Positions 1 through 9,051 of a stretch of 64,000 nucleotides of DNA are shown piece by piece. The first letter of the stretch is position 1; the number at the start of each line of letters is the position of its first letter. The position numbers were made by a program, and so were the translations under genes. The notes under the pieces were generated by a model that ran no database searches, was not told where the DNA came from, and saw only the letters and a program-made list of their open reading frames with translations. The DNA is from Ilyomonas sp965199845 (GTDB lineage: Bacteria; Bacteroidota; Bacteroidia; Chitinophagales; Chitinophagaceae), in the NCBI GenBank assembly GCA_965199845.1, contig CBDATZ010000005.1, positions 1 to 64,000 on the forward strand. Direction: 5' to 3'.

Positions 1-403
1 CACTTGTAAAGTCTTGCTGCAGGTAGTTTTCAGCTACCGCATAAGTATGTTTTGAATCGGTAATCTCAATACGATACTTTCTTCTGACAATGCTTTTTAG
101 GTTCGCTCTTTTCATCACCCTGGCTACCCTGGGCCTTGATACTATAATACCTGCTGCTTTAAGTTCAGCTGTAATCCGGGGACTACCATAGCAACATTTA
201 CTTTTCTGATATACCCTTTGTACCTGCACCAGTAACTGCTGTGATTTTAGTTCAGTTAAGCTAACGGGATGCTTTAGCCAGTGATAATAACTGCCGGGAC
301 TTACACCTAATACTTTACACATCTTTTCTACGGTATATTCGTCTCTGTGGGCCTTTATAAATCTGAATATCTCCCGTCTCCCCTGGAAAAGATGCTGACC
401 GCC
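1..403 (-). CDS. IS3 transposase OrfB, N-terminal part only
   Basis: This frame is reached from OrfA by a -1 shift and reads FRFIKAHRDEYTVEKMCKVLGVS, the usual start of an IS3 OrfB, followed by the HTH_21-type segment (YGSPRITAELKAAGI). It runs off the window before the DDE core, at ...AVAENYLQQDF. No independent ATG is obvious, as expected for a product made by frameshifting from OrfA. Confidence 0.75.
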
Positions 404-655
404 TTTTTTAGGATATCACGCTCCTGCTGTGCCTCCCTTAACTCTTTTTGCAGCCTTTTGATCTCTTTTTGTTCATCATTTAGATTAATGACAGATACAC
501 TGCTGTTACCATTACTGTACTCGAGTCTTCCACTTACTGATCCGACCCGGATCTAAGCCCAACTCAATTGCAGCTGCCTTTACTGAACCTTTCGCATCAG
601 ACAACTCTACAGCCATCTTTTTAAATGCTACATCATACACTCGCTTTTTCATCAT
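355..655 (-). pseudogene. IS3 transposase OrfA, frameshifted
   Basis: The frame starts at the ATG at 655 and encodes a small HTH protein ending in ...LGLDPGRISKWK, where it shifts near 521-535. Read on directly it stops after 41 codons. One frame over, the usual IS3 tail continues (RLEYSNGNSSVSV, then an acidic/basic coiled region and ERDILKKAVSIFSR) to a stop at 355-357. Both halves are needed for a normal OrfA of about 100 residues. A one- or two-base indel is the simplest explanation; a sequencing error cannot be excluded. Confidence 0.75.
403..409 (-). promoter_or_regulatory. Programmed -1 frameshift heptamer A AAA AAG
   Basis: On the minus strand the OrfA codons read CTA AAA AAG, which places the slippery heptamer A_AAA_AAG in the zero frame. 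A -1 slip here joins OrfA to the OrfB frame (..ILKK then GGQHLFQGRREIF..). This is the standard IS3 mechanism for making the OrfAB transposase. Confidence 0.65.
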
Positions 656-901
656 AGTCAAATTTATTGTTTAATTAAATCTGCCTATATCCTTTCTCCA
701 ATCAAATGTAGCAACTCCATCCAGTTGGTGTGTGTCGAGGTTGTAGGTGAGAGTTGTCGGCTTATTGATGAATTTCAGCCCTTTTACATTTTCATTAATG
801 CTTTTTTTAAACGTCCATCGGACGGGTCTGTCCATGGTTGAAGCATTTTAGCAGCAAGACAAGTCCATGAATTTCAAAAGGAATCATCACCCAAAACTGT
901 A

Positions 902-932
902 TTTTCAATTCAAATGAATCCTTGTACTTTTG
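902..932 (+). promoter_or_regulatory. Bacteroidota-type promoter for the S74/T9SS protein
   Basis: A perfect -7 box TACTTTTG (TAnnTTTG) lies at 925-932, with a 19-nt spacer to TTTT at 902-905, one mismatch from the -33 TTTG. The predicted transcript start is near 939, which supports the ATG at 977 over the upstream in-frame ATG at 914. Confidence 0.45.
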
Positions 933-976
933 AAATAACATTTAAGCTTCTCTTGCAACAGTTACAAAAACCATCT

Positions 977-2884
977 ATGAAAATCAAAAAATCACTCTGC
1001 TTACTAGCCTCTTTTTGCATTGGCTTCACAACTTTAATTCATGCGCAACAAGTCAAAACGAATCTATCCAATCTGACCACTCCGACCGCTATCAATGTAA
1101 ACTACTTCACACCCAAAAGTAACGGCTTCCAAAGCCTGGGAAGCCCAAGCAAGCAATGGCAATGTCTTTACCTTAGAGATACTTTGTATTTAGGTGAGCT
1201 ATCTTTAAATGGAAAGCTCACTATGTACATAAGCGGAGAACTCAACGATAATTTCTATGTTGGTCCCCAGGCAGGCTCCAGTGGCAGTTTCACTTCACAA
1301 AACACGGGTGTAGGTATTAACGCCTGCGGTGTTAATGAATGTAGTGGTAATACAGCTGTCGGATACAGCGCACTGGGTGGGTATTGTTATGGAGATGATA
1401 ACATTGCCGTTGGACGTATCGCTCTTTTTAAAGATGAAGATGGGTCTTATAATACGGCAATAGGAACGGCTGCCCTTTCTAACAATCGTGACGGCTCAAG
1501 CAATACGGCTGTCGGAAATTCCGCACTATTCCTCAATCAAGCGGATAACAATACTGCCACCGGAGAAAAAGCTCTTTATAATAATAATTCCGGTTTCAAT
1601 AATACAGCAAATGGTTACCTGGCACTATATAGCAATACGACCGGAAACAGCCTTTCGGCAACTGGTGACTCGGCTTTATATAGTAATACGGAAGGAATGA
1701 ACAATACGGCGAACGGGTCAAGAACCTTGTTTTATAATACGACTGGGCAATCTAATGTAGCAAATGGCGTATTTGCACTGTACAATAACATTTCAGGCTC
1801 CAATAATACAGCAAACGGAGCTTATGCGCTTTATAACAACAAGGGAGAAAACAATACAGGAACCGGAGACTCTGCCCTTGTGAGTAATACAACTGGAACC
1901 TTGAATATTGCAGATGGGGTCAAGGCACTTCAAAAGACCACTACAGGAACCCGCAATACGGCGGTTGGTGTATCAGCCGGTGAGGCTAATACAACCGGAA
2001 TCCGCAATACATTTATTGGTTATCATGCAAACACTAGTGCTGGCAACTTCACTAATGCCACAGCCTTGGGCAATGAAGCCCTTGTTACTGCCAGCAATCA
2101 GGTGCGTATCGGAAATAGCGATGTTACTTCCATTGGGGGCAGCGTGAATTGGAGCACCACTTCGGATGGAAGAGTGAAAAAAAACATAAAGCAAAATGTT
2201 CCGGGTCTGGCTTTTATCAATAAACTGGAGCCTGTAACCTATAGCCTGGATTTAGAGGCAACTGAAAGAATTACACAGGGAAAGCAACAGTCAAACGAAA
2301 AAACGGTTGCAAATAGTGAAGTTGAACTGAATGCCAGAAAAGAAAAAGAGCAGGTCAGTTATTCTGGTTTAGTGGCGCAGGACGTGGAGAAAGCGGCTAA
2401 GGAGATAAACTATGATTTCAGCGGCGTGGATGTAGCCAAAAATGATAAAGATTTGTATGGGTTACGTTACTCGGAATTTATTGCTCCCTTAATTAAATCA
2501 GTCCAGGAATTAAGCAAGCAGAATGATGCGCTTCAAAAACAAAACAATGCTTTAGAAGCAAGGCTGTCAAAACTTGAAGCGATGATGAATATACAGCTGC
2601 CTTCATCAGCAGCAAGCGTCTCTTCTGCTTTTCTTGAGCAAAACATTCCTAATCCTTCAAAGGGAACAACTGTTATTGGTTATACGCTGCCGCAGCAATA
2701 CACCTCTGCCAGGATCATAATTGCCGATCAATCAGGCAAGACGCTGAAACAAATCCCTGTTTCAGGCAATGGTAAAGGAAACGTCACTATGGATACTTCT
2801 ATCCTTGCAGCCGGTGCTTATCAATATTCGCTTTATATAAACGGGGTAGTCGTTGCTACCAAAGACATGGTGATAACAAGATAA
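977..2884 (+). CDS. Secreted YadA-head-like repeat protein with S74 chaperone domain and T9SS sorting signal
   Basis: The start at 977 (MKIKKSLCLLASFCIGF, then an A-Q-Q cleavage region) gives a clean signal peptide, which the upstream ATG at 914 would not. Residues about 100-375 are repeats of the NTAxGxxAL type found in trimeric adhesin and phage-fibre heads. Around 390-500 is an intramolecular chaperone (Peptidase_S74) with the autoproteolytic Ser-Lys motif SDGRVK (S396, K401) and KLEPVTYSLD, followed by a short coiled coil (LSKQNDALQKQNNALEARL). The last 80 residues, from NIPNPSKGTT, are a type A T9SS sorting domain ending in MVITR. The product is probably a trimeric surface fibre. S74 autocleavage would release the chaperone together with the sorting domain, which is odd for a T9SS cargo. 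It has no operon partner. Confidence 0.85.
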   Translation: MKIKKSLCLLASFCIGFTTLIHAQQVKTNLSNLTTPTAINVNYFTPKSNGFQSLGSPSKQWQCLYLRDTLYLGELSLNGKLTMYISGELNDNFYVGPQAGSSGSFTSQNTGVGINACGVNECSGNTAVGYSALGGYCYGDDNIAVGRIALFKDEDGSYNTAIGTAALSNNRDGSSNTAVGNSALFLNQADNNTATGEKALYNNNSGFNNTANGYLALYSNTTGNSLSATGDSALYSNTEGMNNTANGSRTLFYNTTGQSNVANGVFALYNNISGSNNTANGAYALYNNKGENNTGTGDSALVSNTTGTLNIADGVKALQKTTTGTRNTAVGVSAGEANTTGIRNTFIGYHANTSAGNFTNATALGNEALVTASNQVRIGNSDVTSIGGSVNWSTTSDGRVKKNIKQNVPGLAFINKLEPVTYSLDLEATERITQGKQQSNEKTVANSEVELNARKEKEQVSYSGLVAQDVEKAAKEINYDFSGVDVAKNDKDLYGLRYSEFIAPLIKSVQELSKQNDALQKQNNALEARLSKLEAMMNIQLPSSAASVSSAFLEQNIPNPSKGTTVIGYTLPQQYTSARIIIADQSGKTLKQIPVSGNGKGNVTMDTSILAAGAYQYSLYINGVVVATKDMVITR

Positions 2885-3242
2885 TATCCATCGTAAAAAA
2901 AGATAAAAAGCAGCTACCAAGAATGACTGCTTTTTAATGACTGAGTATAGCTTTCGTGCTTTAGCCATGAGTGCTTTTCAACGAAAAGCTTCGCTATCAG
3001 CATGCAGTTGTCGATAGACTGGACATTCCGTGTACAGAGATCACGCAATTCCGCAGCTGTTTGACAAGAAAGCTTCTGTTAACCAATCATTTTACTGCTC
3101 AATGATACGCGGAATAAGGTGATCCAGCCTGCCGAAATGTTTAATACAAGTGAGATAATAAATCCTAAGATAGTTATACACCTGTTGTTGACAATCCACT
3201 TATTAATGCTTATCACAAAACCCTTTGGAGTATTCCAAAAAA
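2885..3242. other. Intergenic, with a possible IS21-type end motif
   Basis: I see no convincing gene. Around 3110-3140 the sequence reads GCGGAATAAGGTGATCC, which resembles the internal terminal repeats of IS21-family elements in Bacteroidota (GCGGAAT..GGTGATCA). Related words occur near 4158, 4708 and 15245. A 41-codon open stretch ends near 3107 but has no recognisable product. Confidence 0.35.
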
Positions 3243-4028
3243 TCATACCTCCGTTAAACCACTCATGTACACTTCCTGCACATGCTCCCGCAACCGTCTT
3301 ACCTTCTCAAACATTGCATCAGACTGCGCTTCACTCACCATATATCCTTTCTTATAACGGGCTTCGATATACGCCTGCTGCAGCAGTTGAAACACTCCTT
3401 CATTCGGCGGCTTCCACCGTTCAAAAATCTCCGGCAGTCCCCACAGCACCAGGTTTGCATACCGCATCAGCTTGTCCAAGTTATGAGTCTGGCAGCCGTA
3501 GCCCGTCATCACCTCTATCGCCGTCCGCAGCAGGCATTCCGCCGCCTGGTGCAACATAAACGCAGCCATCCCGTATTCCTTTCTTACCCGGTACAGGTCG
3601 GCGCCTGCACAATACGCTTCTACCCGCTTTGTACTTTCGTTATACACCGCCCGCTTCACTTTACCCTGTATCACCGCATCCGGCACTGCGCCGGGCGTCC
3701 ATACCTCACCTGTTCTATTATACGGCAGCACTGCTTTATTCACCACCGAATGGATAAAGGGGTGTCCCTCTGCCAGCCACCTTACAAACTCATCACCGCG
3801 AATCACAATTGCTGTCACCGGCACTACCGTCTTACAGTGGCTCTCGATCCGTTCCTGCACCGCGTGTATCTCACCGGCTCCGCCACCCACCACCAGCAGG
3901 TAATAATGAGCCGTATACCGGCAGCCCGGCATCTCTGCCGAAAACACACTTTCTACCCGCCGCTTCATCTGCGTTGCGCCAAGTAAGTACACCTTCTCCG
4001 GATCGCTTACTTCGCGCACCTGTGCCAT
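3243..4028 (-). CDS. HEPN-domain protein
   Basis: The 261-residue protein has a C-terminal HEPN domain: AAFMLHQAAECLLRTAIEV, then TGYGCQTHNLDKLMRYA and YIEARYKKGYMVSEAQSD, the helices and HxL / RY signature of PF05168. The N-terminal 130 residues form an alpha/beta region (LLVVGGGAGEIHAVQERI) that could be a nucleotidyltransferase-like fold, but no intact GSxxxGxxxxxSD motif is visible. HEPN proteins act as RNases or as partners of minimal nucleotidyltransferases in toxin-antitoxin and defence systems; which applies here is unknown. GC content is clearly above that of its neighbours, suggesting transfer. It stands alone. Confidence 0.7.
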   Translation of the reverse strand: MAQVREVSDPEKVYLLGATQMKRRVESVFSAEMPGCRYTAHYYLLVVGGGAGEIHAVQERIESHCKTVVPVTAIVIRGDEFVRWLAEGHPFIHSVVNKAVLPYNRTGEVWTPGAVPDAVIQGKVKRAVYNESTKRVEAYCAGADLYRVRKEYGMAAFMLHQAAECLLRTAIEVMTGYGCQTHNLDKLMRYANLVLWGLPEIFERWKPPNEGVFQLLQQAYIEARYKKGYMVSEAQSDAMFEKVRRLREHVQEVYMSGLTEV

Positions 4029-4071
4029 TAGCCGCTTTCCTTCCCCCTCTGTTATTATATCTATAGATTTC

Positions 4072-4175
4072 GCTTAATTTTACCACTGATTTCGTGAAGA
4101 AGTGACCAGCAAAATAATTGATTGTCAACGTTTATATTGATTAACACCTTGCGAAATGTGTGATCAAGGGATGAG
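4072..4175. repeat. Dispersed repeat, copy 1 (possible IS21-like terminus)
   Basis: About 90 bp here match 15165-15258 at moderate identity. Shared words include TTAATT, TCGT.AAGAA.TGA, TGATTGTCAAC and TTGCG.AAT.GATGATCA. The stretch cuts the dnaE fragment (4141-4494) at its 3' end, so it marks a recombination or insertion boundary. The GGAATnnnTGATCA core resembles IS21 multiple terminal repeats; the family assignment is inference. Confidence 0.5.
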
Positions 4176-4494
4176 AGACTCTCCACTTCCATTCTGGAAA
4201 AGGCTTTTTGTTCACCAGGTGTTCACCCAAAAAAGCATTGATCCATGCTAGTCCTTTATCATTGGCTGCCAACAGAATATAAAGCAATGTATCTCCGTTA
4301 CGTATTTCAACACCGGGAACCGGGTTGATGCCTGCTTCCCGGCACAGTTTTACAAAGTCCCATACATCGCAGGTTGAATTGATATTAGTAAGCGCAAGAG
4401 AAGTAACGCCTTGTTCTATAGCTGCCTCAATCAAGCCTTTGGTTGAGTACGTGCCATAGCGAAAACTGAAGAAGGTTTTGCTATTCAGATACAT
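4141..4494 (-). pseudogene. DNA polymerase III alpha (DnaE-like) PHP-domain stump
   Basis: The first ~100 residues read like the N-terminal PHP domain of a bacterial DnaE or DnaE2: MYLNSKTFFSFRYGTYS, GVTSLALTNINSTCDVWDF, AGINPVPGVEIRNGDTLLYI. The real protein is about 1,000 residues. Here similarity fades at ...NKKPFP and the frame ends 20 residues later inside the dispersed repeat. It is a remnant left by a deletion or insertion. The functional dnaE must be elsewhere in the genome. Confidence 0.7.
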
Positions 4495-4631
4495 AAAAGT
4501 TGGTAAGTAAGTGCTAAAATAGTTAGCGAAGTTTAGCTAAAATATTGAGCCAACCAAATTGAAGTTTATTTTTACCCCTTTTTAGTTTACTTACATGAGT
4601 GGCAGCTGCAAGTAACGTTTTCGTCTAATGA

Positions 4632-4814
4632 AATTATTATGTTAAGCTGCCTTTTGATAAGAACACCTCGGCAATTAACTATTTGGGTGCTCAACAATGG
4701 CCGGAGTTAGGTGATCAAGCTTGGCAAAATCTACATAGAAAAATTCCAAGTCTTCCCGGCTTACGTGTAACAAGCTTTTCTGAGTTGGAATTTTTTAAGG
4801 AAATGATTTTGTAA
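4632..4814 (+). pseudogene. Unrecognised 3'-terminal gene relic
   Basis: A 60-codon open stretch without a start codon follows an in-frame TGA at 4629 and ends at TAA 4812-4814. It reads as credible protein (KLPFDKNTSAINYLGAQQW, then LPGLRVTSFSELEFF and EMIL at the C-terminus). It looks like the tail of a gene whose 5' part was lost. I do not recognise the family. A GGTGATCA word near 4708 overlaps it. Confidence 0.35.
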
Positions 4815-4956
4815 TAGTTAGTCGAAAAATATTATGTAAATTTCTACCTTGAAAAACTTGCGGTAAATTTTTTCCTAAAAATATCTGGTTTTATATTTTC
4901 AGCTTATTTAGGTAGTCTGTTTACAATCTTTTTCGCTAAAGCATAAACAATCATTT

Positions 4957-7900
4957 ATGAAAACACCTTCTGAACAAAAAGCTCCTTGCCTTGTATATCT
5001 ATTGATCTTATTATTTTTAAGCTTCCTTTCCTTTTCAGGTTTTTCACAGTCTTCTGATGTTGAGCCTAATAACTCTTTTGAAACTGCAAACATTATGTCT
5101 GCTGGAACTTTACAATCAGGTACAATGAGTCCAACTGACCTTACAGATTTCTTTGTTTCAAATTCATCTGTTAGAGGAACGTTGACTATACATGTAGATG
5201 CTACTAATACTGGACCTGCCGAACCAAGATGGTTTTCGATTACAGGATATGACCAAACAACAAAGGGGCAAGTATTTTATCATGATTTTTTTCTCTATAA
5301 AGATTCTAGTGCGCATTACAGCGTTAGTATCAAAGGATTAAACTTAAATAGACTTTACATTCAAACTTGGAAACTTCAATCACCTGATGGAAGCTTCAGT
5401 TATAATTTTAGTTACCAAGTTACAGATACTTACACGAGTGATAGTGAGCCAAATAATGATTTTTCAAGTGCATTAGAACTTGGTGCTAATCAAACGGCAT
5501 TAGGTACTATCGCATATATATCTGACTTTTACAACACATCTACTCATGGTATTACCCGGGATGAATATGATTATTTCAAAATCACATCACCTGTTGATGG
5601 TACACTGAATGTACACCTGAAAATAAAAGATAAAGAATACAATTCTGGCTACTTACACTATTATACAATGGTAGTTTATGATGCTCAGGGCAAACAACTG
5701 TATTACCCCTCAAATAACACCTACTTCTACAAACAATTCTCTACTGCTAATATTTTCAATTATGATACGCTCTCTTTCATTTGTAAATCCAATGAAACTT
5801 ATTATGTTAGGGTCGGAACTGAAGAAGCATGTAATTACGAATTAAGTTATAATCCTAACAGTTTACCAATAACAGTAAATTTTGTTAATCCAAATCCCAA
5901 CTTAATAAGTGGTGATACTATTTCTGTAAACACTTCGCAAATAGACACTACACAAACTATAACCGCAGCAGCTGCAGATGGCATTACAAAGCTATTATTA
6001 GTAACAAATGCAAGTTTTCCCCTTGCTTTTTCGGTAGCTAACAGTGATGGAAATTTAAGCAGTTTATCTGATCAAAAGACAATCACCAAGCAAATCATAA
6101 TAGAGCCAGATAATAATGGTAAAGTCGTTGCTGTATATACTGTACCGGACGGATACGGAACTGCAAGTCCGGTGGATGGAAGAAATGCTACGATAACAAT
6201 AGCTAATGCAAGCAATGCCGGCAATTACACGACTACAAGTATAAAATTAGTAACACCACCTGTTGTAATGGTGCATGGTATGTGGTCAGATCCTTCCATA
6301 TGGGTGAGGAATGGATTTACAACTTTCTTGGCAGGTTCAGGCATCACAAATGTGTGCTTAGCAGATTATAGCCAGGTCAATGCTTCCACATTTGACCCTT
6401 ACAGTTTTGAAAGTTTTCTAGGCCGTATGTCAGTACAAGTACAAATCGATAAGGCTTTGCATGATTACCAAGATAAAAAAATTGCAGTGACCCAAGTGGA
6501 TGTGGTAGGACATAGCTTAGGCGGATTAATGACAAGAAGTTTATCGCAGCAAAGTTCGTTTTTAGAGCAAAGAAATTATTATAAAGGCTTTGTTCATAAA
6601 CTCATTACGATGGGCACACCTCATCGTGGTTCGCCATTTGGTCCGGAATTATATAAGTTCAAAGATTCCTTAACTTATTATCATGTGGCAGGAATAGAGT
6701 TTAGCGCCCCTTATCCCTTATATTTTATTATGCAGTGGCTGGGTATGCCCATCGGCGATTGCCATAAAGATTTCGGCATTACCTCACAAGGAATTTCTGA
6801 CCTTTCGGCAACACTGCCATACCGGACATTCGCTATTACAGCTAACCATGAAGGAAATGGAATTATACCAAGCGATCCAACCGGATATCTCGGAATGGAA
6901 GCTCTATCCTTGACTATATTTCACAAACCATTTGAAGAGGTAATGAAGTCAAGATGTAATACAGGCGTATTACCGAATGATTTAATTGTGCCTTATAAGA
7001 GTCAAACCGGATATATCAGTTCCACGCAAACATTTTATGGTACTTGCCATTCGATTCCGGGGTTAGTAACAGAAACTAACAACCCGCTGATACAGGCAAA
7101 AGTTGCTGGGCTACTTTTATCAGACGATACAACCGAATTCAGTGTGGGTTTTCCGGCACCATCGAGTTTCCCTATAGAAAGTTGTGATAATGCCAGTGAG
7201 TTAATTGGAGGTGATCAACCTGTAAAAAAGAGAGAGACTTCAAATAGTTTGGCAGGTGACATTCAGCCTACCGGAAAAGAATATGTGCAGATTTCCGCTC
7301 CGGCAAAAGGCAGTGTTTATCGTATCAACATGGATACTGTAATCACCGTTAGTTATGAGCCGTTAGGTGGTGCTATACCCACAAATGCTTTGCTTGTGAT
7401 TCAGGATGTTGGATGGTATAAACTGCCGACAAAACCACCCTATTCTACCAATATTACTCTTCCTAAAAATGTGAAGACAGGTAGTCTGAATATGGCACTA
7501 ATAGTAAATGATACAACAGGAGTAAATCTTGTTGATACCTCGCATATTATATTTGTACCAAGTGGTATTTTAAACAACATAACAATACAACCGACCTCTT
7601 TACTTTTTGATTCGTTGAACCGGCAAACCAAGATGTTGATACAGGAAGAATACGCTGGTGTTCATGGCACTTATTTATCCGACATCAGCAGCACGGCTGA
7701 TGGAATAACCTATGCGACACAAAAAGGCAATTCGATTATAGCAGTGGCTGCAGATGGCACTATAACAGCCGTAAGCGCAGGTATAGATACGTTAATTGTT
7801 CGGGTAGGTGACAGTACCTTCAAAGTACCTGTAATTGTCGACAATAGTTTTCTTTCCCGAACGCTTTACCCCAATATTATTGATTTTACAGATATACCTG

Positions 7901-8664
7901 CTAAAACAGAAGGTGATGCACCTTTTGCTTTGGATGCAACAGCTACGTCTGGTAACAATGTAAACTTTAATCTGATCAGCGGACCAGCAGAAATAATAAA
8001 CGGTGTAGTTTATATAAAGGGTTCGGGTATAGTAAAGATACAGGCTACCAGTGCAGGCAATGTGTATTTTGATTCTGCTGCGCCGGTTGTTAAAACATTT
8101 TATATCAACAGTGTTTTGCCTTTGCGATTGTTAACCTTTACCGGTTCTTTAATAAACAATGACGTGTTGTTAAACTGGGCAACTGCTAATGAAATAAACA
8201 CTTCTTACTTTATTGTAGAAAGAAGTATCGATGGGATAGGTTATAAAGATATAGGGAATGTAAGCACTGTTATAAGCAATTCGGGTACAGGCAATTATTA
8301 TTTTAAAGATCAATCAGTAAATATTCTCTCTTCGTCACCGGTTTATTATCGTTTGAAAGAAGTTGATAAAGATGGCAAAGAAACTTTGAGTAAAACAATT
8401 CCTATTACACTAAAGAACTTGCAAAAGATCATTGTTTATCCGAACCCTGCTAAGAGAGTTATTAATATTTTGCTGAATCAGCAACTTAACGGTGGCTATT
8501 TCAAGTTATTCGATATGGCCGGCAAAGAAGTGTTGAATCAAAGATTGACAATTGGATTAAGTCAGCAGGTGAATTTGCCGACTTTAAGTCGCGGAAATTA
8601 CAAAATCATCGTTTGGAACAATGGTAAAATAGTTTATCAACAGACGGTGTTTGTTTCAATATAA
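4957..8664 (+). CDS. Giant secreted alpha/beta-hydrolase (lipase-like) with T9SS sorting domain
   Basis: This is a 1,235-residue exported protein. An N-terminal signal peptide (LVYLLILLFLSFLSFSGFSQ) is followed by two PPC-like beta modules, each opening with the EPNN[D/S]F motif (about residues 34 and 166). The catalytic alpha/beta-hydrolase spans about 430-720: oxyanion loop VMVHGMW (H440), nucleophile elbow GHSLGG (S520) and ITMGTPHRGSP, all typical of triacylglycerol lipases and PGAP1-like esterases. After it come Ig/Big-like modules, and from about residue 1158 a type A T9SS sorting domain (YPNPAKRVINILLNQQ). It probably acts at the cell surface or outside the cell on an ester substrate; the substrate is not predictable. 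It is a single gene with its own terminator. Confidence 0.85.
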   Translation: MKTPSEQKAPCLVYLLILLFLSFLSFSGFSQSSDVEPNNSFETANIMSAGTLQSGTMSPTDLTDFFVSNSSVRGTLTIHVDATNTGPAEPRWFSITGYDQTTKGQVFYHDFFLYKDSSAHYSVSIKGLNLNRLYIQTWKLQSPDGSFSYNFSYQVTDTYTSDSEPNNDFSSALELGANQTALGTIAYISDFYNTSTHGITRDEYDYFKITSPVDGTLNVHLKIKDKEYNSGYLHYYTMVVYDAQGKQLYYPSNNTYFYKQFSTANIFNYDTLSFICKSNETYYVRVGTEEACNYELSYNPNSLPITVNFVNPNPNLISGDTISVNTSQIDTTQTITAAAADGITKLLLVTNASFPLAFSVANSDGNLSSLSDQKTITKQIIIEPDNNGKVVAVYTVPDGYGTASPVDGRNATITIANASNAGNYTTTSIKLVTPPVVMVHGMWSDPSIWVRNGFTTFLAGSGITNVCLADYSQVNASTFDPYSFESFLGRMSVQVQIDKALHDYQDKKIAVTQVDVVGHSLGGLMTRSLSQQSSFLEQRNYYKGFVHKLITMGTPHRGSPFGPELYKFKDSLTYYHVAGIEFSAPYPLYFIMQWLGMPIGDCHKDFGITSQGISDLSATLPYRTFAITANHEGNGIIPSDPTGYLGMEALSLTIFHKPFEEVMKSRCNTGVLPNDLIVPYKSQTGYISSTQTFYGTCHSIPGLVTETNNPLIQAKVAGLLLSDDTTEFSVGFPAPSSFPIESCDNASELIGGDQPVKKRETSNSLAGDIQPTGKEYVQISAPAKGSVYRINMDTVITVSYEPLGGAIPTNALLVIQDVGWYKLPTKPPYSTNITLPKNVKTGSLNMALIVNDTTGVNLVDTSHIIFVPSGILNNITIQPTSLLFDSLNRQTKMLIQEEYAGVHGTYLSDISSTADGITYATQKGNSIIAVAADGTITAVSAGIDTLIVRVGDSTFKVPVIVDNSFLSRTLYPNIIDFTDIPAKTEGDAPFALDATATSGNNVNFNLISGPAEIINGVVYIKGSGIVKIQATSAGNVYFDSAAPVVKTFYINSVLPLRLLTFTGSLINNDVLLNWATANEINTSYFIVERSIDGIGYKDIGNVSTVISNSGTGNYYFKDQSVNILSSSPVYYRLKEVDKDGKETLSKTIPITLKNLQKIIVYPNPAKRVINILLNQQLNGGYFKLFDMAGKEVLNQRLTIGLSQQVNLPTLSRGNYKIIVWNNGKIVYQQTVFVSI

Positions 8665-8684
8665 TTGCAAGTATATACTGAAGG

Positions 8685-8714
8685 GCTATACAAAAGTTGT
8701 ATAGTCTTTTTTAT
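8685..8714 (+). terminator. Rho-independent terminator after the lipase gene
   Basis: A perfect 8-bp stem (CTATACAA / TTGTATAG, loop AAG) is followed by CTTTTTTATTTTT, 21 bp after the stop codon. Confidence 0.8.
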
Positions 8715-9051
8715 TTTTGTAACAAACTTATTCTAACACCATTTGAATACAAGAAAGGGCTGATAAAAGATTAAAATACATTTACCAGCAAAGGCATAAG
8801 CAGACGAAAATTACTTACCTCGAACGAAAGCTGAATGAATTTAAGAAAGACACTGGTTGATATGGTTAAAGCGAAGTCTTTTGGCAGCATTTAGAGAAAG
8901 CTGACAACTAGTAGCCTGCCCAACTTTGGATCCTTTTATCTATTTGCTTTTATAAAAGGGAAAAGTAAAAGCAATCTTTCTTCTGATTTATACATTAGCA
9001 CAAAGCGGGACAGAATTAGGAGCGAACAATGGTAAAAAACAAGGTCAATTA
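8715..9051. other. Intergenic stretch upstream of the replication gene
   Basis: No complete gene. A 36-codon open relic at about 8739-8848 (+) encodes a basic, coiled-coil-like stretch (YLERKLNEFKKDTG) with no start codon. The rep frame itself is open back to 8956 without an ATG. A double-strand origin for the rolling-circle initiator could lie here, but I see no convincing nick-site hairpin. Confidence 0.3.

Larger units (their letters stand above)
1..719 (-). mobile_element. IS3-family insertion sequence, partial (cut by window start)
   Basis: Two overlapping minus-strand reading frames have the IS3 OrfA/OrfB layout. OrfA is a helix-turn-helix protein starting MMKKRVYDVAFKKMAVEL; OrfB is the N-terminal part of a DDE transposase (GVSPGSYYHWLK, then YGSPRITAELKAAG). 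The outer end is probably near 719, where the minus strand reads TGGAGTTGCTACATTTG, a TG-type terminus; this end is inferred because the other end lies outside the window. OrfA carries a frameshift, so this copy is probably dead. It differs in sequence from the IS3 copy at 11094-12373. Confidence 0.8.

Noticed and set aside
3119..3559. 146-codon plus-strand frame
   Set aside because: It overlaps the HEPN gene on the opposite strand for most of its length and the translation is low-complexity.
3282..3986. 234-codon plus-strand reading frame opposite the HEPN gene
   Set aside because: It is the antisense shadow of a GC-rich gene; its translation has no domain, while the minus frame shows a clear HEPN signature.
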